Source of the DNA: an uncultured Desulfovibrio sp.
GTDB taxonomy: Bacteria; Desulfobacterota; Desulfovibrionia; Desulfovibrionales; Desulfovibrionaceae
Direction: 5' to 3'
Assembly: GCA_905235595.1 (NCBI GenBank)
Contig: CAJOMG010000017.1
Span: forward strand, 1 to 32,922
Length of the DNA: 32,922 bases
Of this stretch, positions 15,572-24,398 are shown one piece after another (the stretch's first letter is position 1; the number at the start of each line of letters is the position of its first letter). The notes beneath the pieces were generated by a model that had not been told where the DNA came from, searched no databases, and was given only the letters and a program-made list of their open reading frames with translations. A program made the position numbers and the translations under genes.

Positions 15572-17146
15572 TCACTCCTTGGGCAGATACTTATTGATAG
15601 TCGCAATCAGGCCTTCCACGTCAAAGGGCTTTGCCACATGAGCATTCATGCCGCACTCAAAAGACATGGCCCTGTCCGCAGGCCTTGCGTTGGCACTGAG
15701 TGCGATAATAGGCAGATCGACAATATCTTCTCTTTTAAGAGCCCGTATGGCCCGTGTGGCCTCGTAGCCATTCATGACGGGCATCTGTATATCCATCAAC
15801 ACTGCGGAATAATAGCCCGCCGGTGTATTTGCGACAGTGTCCACAGCGTCGCAGCCGTCAGGCACAGATTCCACTTCAAAGCCTGCTTCCGTTAATATAG
15901 TCTCTGCCAGCATGCGGTTGATTTCGATATCCTCCACCAGCAAAATGCGCCCCTTGCCACTGGCTGTCTGTGAAACACGCTCCCGTGGCTGATGCTGCAC
16001 CTGGCTTTGATTGGAAATGACCTTCAGCGGCAGGCTCAGAGTGAACGTCGAGCCCTTACCTTTCTCGCTCACAGCTGATACGCTGCCCCCAAGAATATCC
16101 ATAATGCGCTTGGTGATGGTCAAACCGATGCCCGTACCGCCCCTGCCGGAACGCGTGGACGATTGTTCGCGCTCGAATGGCTCGAAGGCCTTTTTGACAA
16201 ATTCCGGCTCCATACCGATGCCTGTATCTGCAACGGCCACATCAAAACGAACATAGCCGGACTGTGAGGCACTCTTACGGCTGACGGAAACAGTAACAGT
16301 ACCACCCTCTGGTGTGAATTTTGCGGCATTAGACAATATGTTAGACAGGGCACGCTGGAAGCGTGACGCATCAATAAGCACCCTTGCCTCGCCGTCGCTG
16401 GCGTTGATGGACACGGCAATATGCTTTGCCTCGAAATTCTGCCGCAACATATCCACAGCTCCGGCCACAACACTGGTCAGCCCATGGTCTTCTGGTTTCA
16501 AATGCACACCATTGACGTCCAATTCAGAAAGTTCAAGAAGATCGTCAATAAGCGCCAATAAATACTGACCAGCCGTAATCACCTTGTCCAAATGCGCTTC
16601 AGCCTGAGCTGGCACAGCCATATGCTTTCGTGCCAGTTCGGCATAGCCGAGAACGGCATTCATGGGTGTGCGGATGTCATGAGACAGATTGAAAAGAAAA
16701 GCATTCTTGGCCTCGCTGAGACGTTTTTCAACTAGAAGCACCTCAGCGACCCGCCGTGCCTCATCCTCGGCCAATTTTTTCTCTGTTATGTCATAGAGGA
16801 AGACATAGTACAAATCACCAACCTTCTCCGTATGCACAAGATGTCCATAGTCTTCAACCCAGCGAATCTGACCGTCCTTACGCTGAATGCGGTAGAGTAC
16901 GTGATCCTGTTTGTTCGAACTTGCCCTGATCTGTCGGGTGATAGCCTCCTCAACGGCAAACTTATCTTGATGATAGACCATGCCATGAAAAGAGCCTTCC
17001 ACCAGCGTCATAAATTCGTCCTGCGAGGCGCAGCCAAAGATGTCAAGTGCAGCGGCATTGGCGTACAGGATCTTCTCATCCTTGTCGGCGGTGTAGACAA
17101 TGAAACCACCCGGCATGCGCTCGGTAACATCTTCAAAAATGGGCAT
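15572..17146 (-). CDS. PAS-domain hybrid histidine kinase with receiver
   Basis: 524 residues, no membrane segment, so cytoplasmic. Order: PAS domain (about 8-125, with the PAC-like IRWVEDYGHLV part), HisKA dimerisation helix with phospho-acceptor H156 in FNLSHDIRTPMN, HATPase domain (N box NILSNAAKFTP, G1 DTGIGM, G2 GGTGIGLTI), and a C-terminal receiver (399-520) with acidic E405/D406, phospho-acceptor D452 in LMDIQMP and K506. No Hpt or output domain is present, so signalling must pass to another protein. The start at MPIFEDVTE is chosen because GGAG lies 8 bp upstream; it is 16 bp after the stop of the permease-kinase gene, so the two form an operon. It probably acts downstream of, or together with, that sensor. 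Confidence 0.93.
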   Translation of the reverse strand: MPIFEDVTERMPGGFIVYTADKDEKILYANAAALDIFGCASQDEFMTLVEGSFHGMVYHQDKFAVEEAITRQIRASSNKQDHVLYRIQRKDGQIRWVEDYGHLVHTEKVGDLYYVFLYDITEKKLAEDEARRVAEVLLVEKRLSEAKNAFLFNLSHDIRTPMNAVLGYAELARKHMAVPAQAEAHLDKVITAGQYLLALIDDLLELSELDVNGVHLKPEDHGLTSVVAGAVDMLRQNFEAKHIAVSINASDGEARVLIDASRFQRALSNILSNAAKFTPEGGTVTVSVSRKSASQSGYVRFDVAVADTGIGMEPEFVKKAFEPFEREQSSTRSGRGGTGIGLTITKRIMDILGGSVSAVSEKGKGSTFTLSLPLKVISNQSQVQHQPRERVSQTASGKGRILLVEDIEINRMLAETILTEAGFEVESVPDGCDAVDTVANTPAGYYSAVLMDIQMPVMNGYEATRAIRALKREDIVDLPIIALSANARPADRAMSFECGMNAHVAKPFDVEGLIATINKYLPKE

Positions 17147-17162
17147 TGCCTGTTCTCCACAA

Positions 17163-20100
17163 TTAAAGTATTTCCCGCAGCATGGCAAAGAGCTTCTCCA
17201 TGTCAATGGGCTTTGCCAAATGCCCGTTCATGCCTGCTGCCAGGGCATCCCTCTTGTCCTCGTCAAAGGCATTAGCCGTCATGGCCACTATGGGAACATT
17301 AGCCCTGCCCGCGTCTTCAAGAGCACGGATGGCCTTGGTGGCCTCATAGCCGTTCATGGTGGGCATCTGCACATCCATGAGCACTACATCGTAATACCCA
17401 GGAGCGGCTTTGGCCACCATTTCCACGGCTTCTTTCCCGTCGGTAGCCTGCTCCACCTCAATACCGTTCATGGACAACATGGCGACACCGATTTCCCTGT
17501 TGACATCCATGTCGTCCACCAGCAGCACACGCCTGCCGCTGAAGTCCATGGCTTGCGATGCGTCGTCAGTTTTTTCCTGTATGTCCTGACAGCCCAATGC
17601 CTTGAGAAGAGATGCCCGCAATTCCGAGGCAAAGATCGGCTTGTTGCAAAATGCCACGATGCCGGCAGCCTGGGCCTCATTCTTGATGTTCTGCCAGTCA
17701 TACGCTGTCACCAGCACAATGGCTGGGGCCTTCTCGCCTGCTGTCGCAGTAATTTCCTGTGCAACATGCACGCCGGACATGTCTGGCATTTTCCAGTCAA
17801 TGATGCAGAGCGTAAAGGCATCGCCGCGGTTTCTGGCATTGGTGCAACGCAACAGAGCCTCCTTGCCCGACATGGTCCACTCTGCCCTGATGCCCATGTC
17901 TGACAACATGTCTGTAATAGCCTCGCAGGCCGTGTAGTCGTCGTCTGCTACCAAAGCATGCACGTTTTTCAATTCCAATGGCAGCATGGGCATGGTTTCC
18001 TGTTCAACAATGGGAAAGTGGAAATTCAGAATGAATTCCGATCCCCTGTCCTTTTCTGTTTCAACGCGAATAGTGCCACCCATGATGTCGACCAGATGCT
18101 TGGTAATGGCCATACCCAGACCCGTGCCCTGAATTTTGTTGACAGTTGACGTCTTTTCGCGCTCAAAGGCTTCAAAGACACGCGCTGCAAATTCAGGGGA
18201 CATACCGATGCCGCTATCTTTGACGCGCAGCTCATAGTTTGCAAGGCCGTTTGCCGAAGAAAGCTGGCAAATATTGACTGCAATCACCCCTCCGGCAGGC
18301 GTATACTTAATGGCGTTACTCAATAGATTCAGCAAAATCTGATTCAGACGCAGCTTGTCGCACATGATGTTTTCGTCGCGCACGTTTACGGCATTGATTT
18401 CCAGGCTGTGCTGCTTGGCCTCCACCTGGCCGATGATGATGGTGTTCAGATTGTGCAACAGTTCGGGAATACTCATGGGTGCGGGCTGTAATTCCACTTT
18501 TCCGCTCTCAATGCGGCTCATCTCAAGCACATCGTTGATAAGCGACAGCAGATGATTGCTGGAGAGCTTGATCTTGTACAGATAGTCACGCACGGTCTCC
18601 AAGTCGTTCTTCGTTAGTGCCAAGTCTGTAAACCCTATGATGGCGTTCATGGGCGTACGGATATCGTGCGACATATTAGAGAGGAAGGCACTCTTGGAAC
18701 GGCTCACCTCCTCCGCCTTGAGTTTTTCCAATTCCACTTTGCGCCGCCGCGTATGCATTAGTGAATATACGCTGAAGATCACGTAGATACTCACCAGAAT
18801 AAGCAGCATCTGGATGACGCTGTGCTTAAGCAATCGGCTATTAAAGGCGTCCACTTCGCTCCGCAAAAAAACGTCCACGTCGCGCACACTGTCATCTGCA
18901 GCATGAGATGCTGCAGATGACAGACGCTTTTCTTCATGCTGGTGATGGTAGGCAGTCACACGTGAGACCATCCCCATTGATGCATCATGTACTTCCTGAC
19001 GCATCCACATGAGCGACGAAACAAAGATGAAAAACATCATGATAAGCCAGACAAAGGTGGAACGCCCGTAGCGCTCCGTAACGTCGCGCTTGAAAATATG
19101 TAAAAAGAAGAGGAAGCCAATAATACCCCACAAGGAAAAAATCAGGTATGACTCTGTAGGCATTGAGGCAATGGACCAAATGTTGGGCACAAAGGTGAAG
19201 GCGCAAAATGCCATGCCCAGCCCTATGCCGGCCACGCCCGTGGCATGGTACAAGCCGTTACCCTCACTCTTGGCCTGCTTGTATGCGCAGACCGATACAT
19301 AGGTGTAGGCAATGGTGGCGCAGATGCTGGTAATATCCACTATCCAGCCGATGGCTGTACGTCCTGCGAAGACAACGATGATTGAGGTGCCCATGATGAA
19401 CAGATACGCATTTTTGGGTATACCACGTTCTGTCCGCCGACCGAACCATGGCGGCAATATGCCGTCATCAGCCATGGCGCAGGTCATTCGACTCAGGGCA
19501 AGGTAGAAGCCAAACATCCCCGTGCCTACCCCACCAATAATGGCTAATCCAAGCACAACTATACCGACAGGGCCCAAATATTGCGATACTGCCTTGAACA
19601 CGGGCATGGCAACCATATGGGCACTCGCATTGGCATCATTGGCATTTTCCGCCCACAGAGCATAGGTTCCCCAATCCGTAAAGCCAGTAAGCGGCATGGC
19701 CCCAACCAGCACAAGTGCCACATACGTCAGCACAGCGGCAACCACGCCTGCAGTCATAAGCCAAAAAAGTAATTTTCGTCGGCACGACATTTCCTCCGTA
19801 ACATGTGATACTGCCTCAAAGCCCACATAGGCCCAAGGGGCAAGGGCCAAGATATTAAACACCTGAAACAGCGAACTGTTCTTTGGCGCAAAGGGCGGCG
19901 TCAAGGCGGCAAGCCCACCATCCAATTGCCCGAAAATGGCCATAAAGCAACCGACGGCCCCAAACAGAAGCACTATGGCAAGCAGGGTATTCAGGGCGAC
20001 GGCAGTGCGGTTGCGCAGTATGCACAAACAGCCGACGCATAAAATGACGGCGACAGAAAGCAGCACTTCGCCTATATAAACGTCATAGCCAACCAGAGTG

Positions 20101-20489
20101 TAATGAAAGCCCACCTGCAAGACATTGCCAAAGAAATTGCGCACCAATAATACAAAAGCAGAAGCATTAGCCCAGCTAATGGCCGCGTACACGAGCCAGA
20201 GAAACCATGCGCAAAGGAAAGCGTGATCGTTGCCGAGCACTGCTTTCACATAGCCAAAGGCTCCACCCGGGCAGGAATACCTTTGCGCCATATAATGGTA
20301 GTTGACGGCAATGACTACCATGGCAAGCCCACCGAGCGTCAGGGCGATCGATGCCCCCAATGGCCCGGCTTTGGGAAGGAAGGCAGTGCCAGGCATGATG
20401 AAGGCGCCCCAGCCTACGGCACAACCGAAAGACATGGCCCAGACGGCCAGTGGTGAAAAACGTCTCGCAGGTGAATTGAGTTTAGCCAT
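17163..20489 (-). CDS. APC-family amino-acid permease fused to a hybrid histidine kinase with two receivers
   Basis: 1108 residues. Residues 10-465 are a complete APC-superfamily permease: GCAVGWGAFIMPG is the unwound first helix that binds substrate, CPGGAFGYVKAV the conserved loop after helix 2, and LALAPWAYVGFEAVSHVTEE the helix-6 region. Further helices at about 479-496 and 557-577 enclose a 60-residue segment with YHHQHEEKR. Then follow HisKA with H608 (SHDIRTPMN), HATPase (NLLSNAIKYTP, DSGIGM, GTGLGMAI), a first receiver (about 842-965; D898, K950) and a second (987-1108; D1039, K1093). It is probably a transporter-like sensor that signals amino-acid or related ligand status. The start has GAGG 5 bp upstream. 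A fusion artefact is unlikely because one frame runs unbroken through all domains. No Hpt domain is present. Confidence 0.93.
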   Translation of the reverse strand: MAKLNSPARRFSPLAVWAMSFGCAVGWGAFIMPGTAFLPKAGPLGASIALTLGGLAMVVIAVNYHYMAQRYSCPGGAFGYVKAVLGNDHAFLCAWFLWLVYAAISWANASAFVLLVRNFFGNVLQVGFHYTLVGYDVYIGEVLLSVAVILCVGCLCILRNRTAVALNTLLAIVLLFGAVGCFMAIFGQLDGGLAALTPPFAPKNSSLFQVFNILALAPWAYVGFEAVSHVTEEMSCRRKLLFWLMTAGVVAAVLTYVALVLVGAMPLTGFTDWGTYALWAENANDANASAHMVAMPVFKAVSQYLGPVGIVVLGLAIIGGVGTGMFGFYLALSRMTCAMADDGILPPWFGRRTERGIPKNAYLFIMGTSIIVVFAGRTAIGWIVDITSICATIAYTYVSVCAYKQAKSEGNGLYHATGVAGIGLGMAFCAFTFVPNIWSIASMPTESYLIFSLWGIIGFLFFLHIFKRDVTERYGRSTFVWLIMMFFIFVSSLMWMRQEVHDASMGMVSRVTAYHHQHEEKRLSSAASHAADDSVRDVDVFLRSEVDAFNSRLLKHSVIQMLLILVSIYVIFSVYSLMHTRRRKVELEKLKAEEVSRSKSAFLSNMSHDIRTPMNAIIGFTDLALTKNDLETVRDYLYKIKLSSNHLLSLINDVLEMSRIESGKVELQPAPMSIPELLHNLNTIIIGQVEAKQHSLEINAVNVRDENIMCDKLRLNQILLNLLSNAIKYTPAGGVIAVNICQLSSANGLANYELRVKDSGIGMSPEFAARVFEAFEREKTSTVNKIQGTGLGMAITKHLVDIMGGTIRVETEKDRGSEFILNFHFPIVEQETMPMLPLELKNVHALVADDDYTACEAITDMLSDMGIRAEWTMSGKEALLRCTNARNRGDAFTLCIIDWKMPDMSGVHVAQEITATAGEKAPAIVLVTAYDWQNIKNEAQAAGIVAFCNKPIFASELRASLLKALGCQDIQEKTDDASQAMDFSGRRVLLVDDMDVNREIGVAMLSMNGIEVEQATDGKEAVEMVAKAAPGYYDVVLMDVQMPTMNGYEATKAIRALEDAGRANVPIVAMTANAFDEDKRDALAAGMNGHLAKPIDMEKLFAMLREIL
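18889..18923. repeat. Perfect 16-bp inverted repeat inside the permease-kinase gene
   Basis: CTGTCATCTGCAGCAT (18889-18904) and its exact complement (18908-18923) are separated by three bases. The element encodes the peptide LSSAASHAADDS in the segment between the permease and kinase parts, just before the last membrane helix. A 35-bp hairpin of this quality in coding DNA is unlikely by chance and could be a small inserted palindromic element or an mRNA structure. Confidence 0.85.
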
Positions 20490-20646
20490 AACATCCTCAT
20501 AAAAATTGCCATACTCTCTGTATTCATAGAAATAGCCAAGGTCGACAGATCACGCAATGCTTTTTCCCTCTTGCGATACAGAATCCGGCACATTGCATCC
20601 TGCATGCCCTCGCGAGCTGGCATACTGAGACTTGCCATCCTCGTAC

Positions 20647-20652
20647 ATTATA
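20647..20652 (-). promoter_or_regulatory. Possible -10 element of the kinase operon
   Basis: TATAAT on the minus strand, next to an A/T-rich run (20653-20672) in the divergent gap between the permease-kinase and the FAD/Fe-S gene. Transcription would begin near 20640, leaving a leader of about 150 nt. No -35 at the ideal distance is evident (TTGCAA is 20 bp away), so an activator or another sigma factor may be involved. Confidence 0.3.
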
Positions 20653-20706
20653 CGTAAAAATATTTTTTTCAATTGCAACCATGCCTGCGGCAAACTTGCC
20701 AAACCC

Positions 20707-20728
20707 CTGCAGCGCTTCACCGCTGCAG
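20707..20728 (+). promoter_or_regulatory. Leader hairpin before the FAD/Fe-S oxidoreductase gene
   Basis: CTGCAGCG (20707-20714) and CGCTGCAG (20721-20728) pair perfectly around a 6-nt loop, ending 5 bp before the GAGG ribosome-binding site. It could act in the mRNA to affect translation or stability, or be an 8+8 operator in DNA. Confidence 0.5.
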
Positions 20729-20747
20729 TTCCACGAGGTAGAGCATC

Positions 20748-23700
20748 ATGCCCCAAAAGGGTCCGCATATTTCCATTTCTCCCGACTATGTGGTCAACCG
20801 CATCCTGCGCATCAATATTGACGATTTCGCAGAGTGGCCGGAATCTGTCCGCAATCTGGCCATAGCCATTGCAGAAGAACTGTTTCTTGTCGCCTACAAT
20901 CCCTTTATCAATGCTGAAACCGTACGCAACAGTGTGGGTGACAGCTTTGAAAAGGCTTCGGTATCGCTGGCGCACTACTATGCCACTGCCATCAGCGAAG
21001 GCATCACTATTTTCTGGTCAGCCTACGAAGCCGAAGCAGATTTTCGCGCAAACCTGGTTGATGCGCTGCACAAAATTTTGCCCGACGAATGTATTCTCAC
21101 AAATCCTGCGGCCCTGGTGGAGACCGCCACTGACGCAACGGACCTGCGTATGGAACTGCCTTTGCTGGTGGTTGAGCCTGACACCACCGAGCAGGTGTCA
21201 GCACTCGTGCGCTTGGCCAATGACATGAAATTTGCGCTCATTCCCCGCGGCGGCGGCTCGGGCATGACGGGCGGAGCCGTGCCCGCACGCAAACGCACGC
21301 TCATTGTCAGCCTTACACGACTTACACGCATTGGCCCCATAGACCTTGAGGCTATGACCGTCACCTGCCAGGCCGGTGCCATAACCCAGGCCGTAGCCAA
21401 TGCCGTGAACGCGCAGGGTGCGCTCTTTTCCGTTGACCCGGCTTCCAAGCAGGCTTCCACCGTGGGCGGCAATGTTTCGGAAAACGCCGGCGGCCCCAGC
21501 GCCTTTGAGTACGGCACGACACTGGACAATCTGCTCTGGTGGCGCATGGTCACACCTACCGGTGAAATCATCACCGTGGAGCGTGAAAACCATCCCCGCC
21601 ATAAGATCATGCCTGAAGAAAATGCGGTTTTTGTGGTTAAGGATGTGAGCGGCGGTGTGCGCAATGTGGTCCATTTGCGTGGTGACGAGATACGCCTGCC
21701 GGGCCTTGGCAAGGATGTGACCAATAAAGTGTTGGGCGGGCTGCCCGGCATGCAGAAGGAAGGTGTAGACGGCATCATTACTGAAGCCTGCTTCATCATC
21801 CACCCCAAGCCCAAATATAACCGCGTCATGGTGCTGGAGTTCTTCGGGCGTTCCATGCAGCCCGCTGCCATAGTGGTACGCGAACTGGTGGATCTGCGCA
21901 ACCGTATACGCCGGGAAGGAGATTATGCCCACCTCTCGGCCATGGAGGAATTCAACGCCAAATATGTTCAGGCCATTGAATACAAACGTAAATCGCAAAA
22001 ATATGATGGTCTGCCCATTTCTGTCATCATCCTTCAAGTGGACGGCGACGATCCCTATCTGCTTGACAAATGTGTGGGCGACATTGTCAGTGTGGTAGAG
22101 CAACAGAAAAATGTGGACATCATCGTCGCAGCCGACGACAAGGAAGGTGACCATTTCTGGGAAGATCGTCACAGGCTCTCGGCCATTGCCAAGCGGACCT
22201 CCGGCTTCAAAATGAACGAGGATGTGGTCATACCCATGCACCGCATTCCCGACTTCGCCCTGTTTCTGGAGCAGATCAACCTGGAGTGCACGGCAGCAGC
22301 CTACCGTCGTGCCCTACAGGAAGTGGGACGTCTGCCCGGCTTCCCCATGGAAGAAAAAGAATTCAACCGTGAGTTTTCGCAGGCATCCAAGGCTGCCCTT
22401 GGGGATGTTCCCGTCACTGATCTTTCCGATTCAGAACTTCTTGCCCACGCGAGAAGCTTTCTGGACACTCTCAAGGCCAAGTATGCCCATCTTGCAAAAA
22501 AAATAGACCGCATTGCACAGTACATGGAGGCAAGCCGCATTGTCGTGGCAAGTCACATGCACGCCGGTGACGGCAACTGCCATGTGAATATACCCGTTAA
22601 TTCCAACGACGCCCATATGCTGGAGGAAGCCGAAGAAACAGCGGCCCGCGTTATGGCGGAATGTCAGGAGATGGGTGGTGAGGTTTCCGGCGAACACGGC
22701 ATCGGCATCACTAAGATTGCCTTTTTAGGCAAAGATAAAATGGACGCCCTGCGCGCCTTCAAAGAGCGCGTGGATCCCCGCGATGTCATGAACCCGGCTA
22801 AACTCGTTTATCGCGAGCTGCCTGTGCGTCCCTTCACCTTCTCCTTCAACCGCCTTATCCGCGACATCCATGAGAGTGGTCTGCCCGATAAGGAAAAACT
22901 CATCAGCCTGCTCACGTCCATTCAGGTCTGCACACGCTGTGGCAAGTGCAAGCAGGTCTGTTCCATGTGCTATCCCGAGCGCTCCATGCAATACCATCCC
23001 CGCAATAAAAACATGGTGCTGGGCATGCTACTGGAGGCCGTGTACTACAGCCAGGTTAATAAGGGCAATATTGACGAACCGCTGCTCAAGGCCCTGCGCG
23101 ACGTGGTGGAGCACTGCACCGCCTGTGGCCGATGCATGGCCAATTGCCCTGTAAAAATTCCCTCCGGTGAGGTGGCGCTGACCCTCCGTGCCCTGCTGGA
23201 GCACGAAGGCGCAGGGGGGCATCCCATCAAGGAACATGCCCTGGAATGGCTTGTGCATGACATTCCCCGCCGCGTGCCCAAGGCAGCTAAAATGGCCTCT
23301 CTGGGTCAGAAAATGCAAAACAAGTTTCTTGGTTTCGTACCCGACATGTGGAAACGGCGGATGAAAAGTCCGCTCTTTTCCGGCCGTGGACCCAAGATGG
23401 GCTATACAAATCTATACGAATCCTTAAAGCTGCATCGCGGCTCCATTTTCTCTCCTGCCGACCCCGTGCCGGGCATGCCCTGCGTGCTCTATTTTCCTGG
23501 TTGCGGAGGAGCGCTCTTTTATGACCGCATTGGCATGTCCTCGCTCATGCTCCTGCTTACGGCTGGTTTTGCCGTGGCCCTGCCACCCCGGCATCTGTGC
23601 TGCGGTTTCCCCTTACTTGCCGCAGGCATGGACACCGCCTTTGAAGACAATATGGCCCAGAACAGACAGTATCTGGCCTCCATGCTGCGCAACCTTGCCA

Positions 23701-24314
23701 AACAGGGCTTTGACTGTAAACACCTTGTCACGGCCTGTGGCTCGTGCCGTGACGGCTTGGAACGTCTGCACATGGAAACCCAGTTTCCTGAAATCAGCCA
23801 ACGCGACGTGGGGCAGCTCGTCCTGCCACTGCTGAAGGATGTTCCTCGCAAGGGCCAGTTGCCGGAGGGAAGCTGCGCCATCTATCACGGTGCCTGTCAC
23901 TGCGAGTGGGCAGAGGTACACAAGCTCAAGGGGCAGGGAGAACTCATCAAAGCGCTGCAGGCCTTCAGCGGAGCCACGTTTACGCTAAATCCAGGCTGCT
24001 GCGGCGAATCCGGCATGGGGGCCATGACCTCGCCGGACATCTACAATTTGCTGCGCTCCAGAAAACAGATACGCCTCGCTGAAGCCTTTGGAGAGTGTGA
24101 CGGGCCTGTCATTGTGGGTTGCCCTTCCTGCAAGATCGGCATCGGCCGCTGCTGCATCAACCTGCGTGACAAGCGCCCGGTATTGCATACGGTGGAATGG
24201 ATTGCAGGCCAGCTTGACGGAGAGGACCGCCGCCAGAGCTTCCGCAAAAAGGTCAATGAAGTACGCGGTGAGGTGCGCGTAATCCCGCTCGCGCAAGATA
24301 TGCGTGCCGTTTAG
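20748..24314 (+). CDS. DUF3683/FAD-linked oxidase/4Fe-4S/CCG-domain oxidoreductase (D-lactate dehydrogenase type)
   Basis: 1188 residues joining parts that are often separate subunits. Residues 1-125 resemble DUF3683. About 130-360 is the FAD-binding_4 domain, with PRGGGSGMTGG (166-176) and SVDPASKQASTVGGN. The C-terminal FAD-oxidase part includes HMHAGDGNCHVN (603-614) and GEHGIG (648-653). Two 4Fe-4S motifs follow, C728/C731/C734/C738 and C790/C793/C796/C800. Two CCG domains carry C951-C952, C997/C1000, C1084-C1085 and C1125/C1128. This is the GlcDEF/Dld-type layout for oxidising a D-2-hydroxy acid such as D-lactate at the inner face of the membrane and passing electrons toward menaquinone or a heterodisulfide-reductase-like acceptor. 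No membrane segment is present. It is divergent from the permease-kinase operon. Substrate is inferred, not shown. Confidence 0.9.
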   Translation: MPQKGPHISISPDYVVNRILRINIDDFAEWPESVRNLAIAIAEELFLVAYNPFINAETVRNSVGDSFEKASVSLAHYYATAISEGITIFWSAYEAEADFRANLVDALHKILPDECILTNPAALVETATDATDLRMELPLLVVEPDTTEQVSALVRLANDMKFALIPRGGGSGMTGGAVPARKRTLIVSLTRLTRIGPIDLEAMTVTCQAGAITQAVANAVNAQGALFSVDPASKQASTVGGNVSENAGGPSAFEYGTTLDNLLWWRMVTPTGEIITVERENHPRHKIMPEENAVFVVKDVSGGVRNVVHLRGDEIRLPGLGKDVTNKVLGGLPGMQKEGVDGIITEACFIIHPKPKYNRVMVLEFFGRSMQPAAIVVRELVDLRNRIRREGDYAHLSAMEEFNAKYVQAIEYKRKSQKYDGLPISVIILQVDGDDPYLLDKCVGDIVSVVEQQKNVDIIVAADDKEGDHFWEDRHRLSAIAKRTSGFKMNEDVVIPMHRIPDFALFLEQINLECTAAAYRRALQEVGRLPGFPMEEKEFNREFSQASKAALGDVPVTDLSDSELLAHARSFLDTLKAKYAHLAKKIDRIAQYMEASRIVVASHMHAGDGNCHVNIPVNSNDAHMLEEAEETAARVMAECQEMGGEVSGEHGIGITKIAFLGKDKMDALRAFKERVDPRDVMNPAKLVYRELPVRPFTFSFNRLIRDIHESGLPDKEKLISLLTSIQVCTRCGKCKQVCSMCYPERSMQYHPRNKNMVLGMLLEAVYYSQVNKGNIDEPLLKALRDVVEHCTACGRCMANCPVKIPSGEVALTLRALLEHEGAGGHPIKEHALEWLVHDIPRRVPKAAKMASLGQKMQNKFLGFVPDMWKRRMKSPLFSGRGPKMGYTNLYESLKLHRGSIFSPADPVPGMPCVLYFPGCGGALFYDRIGMSSLMLLLTAGFAVALPPRHLCCGFPLLAAGMDTAFEDNMAQNRQYLASMLRNLAKQGFDCKHLVTACGSCRDGLERLHMETQFPEISQRDVGQLVLPLLKDVPRKGQLPEGSCAIYHGACHCEWAEVHKLKGQGELIKALQAFSGATFTLNPGCCGESGMGAMTSPDIYNLLRSRKQIRLAEAFGECDGPVIVGCPSCKIGIGRCCINLRDKRPVLHTVEWIAGQLDGEDRRQSFRKKVNEVRGEVRVIPLAQDMRAV

Positions 24315-24398
24315 CCTCGGCATGCGCGACGCTCTCTGTGTTAGTACGCATTGCGGATTTGCGCATGCTGCCGCAGAAATCTGCAGGGTCTGGCCGCG

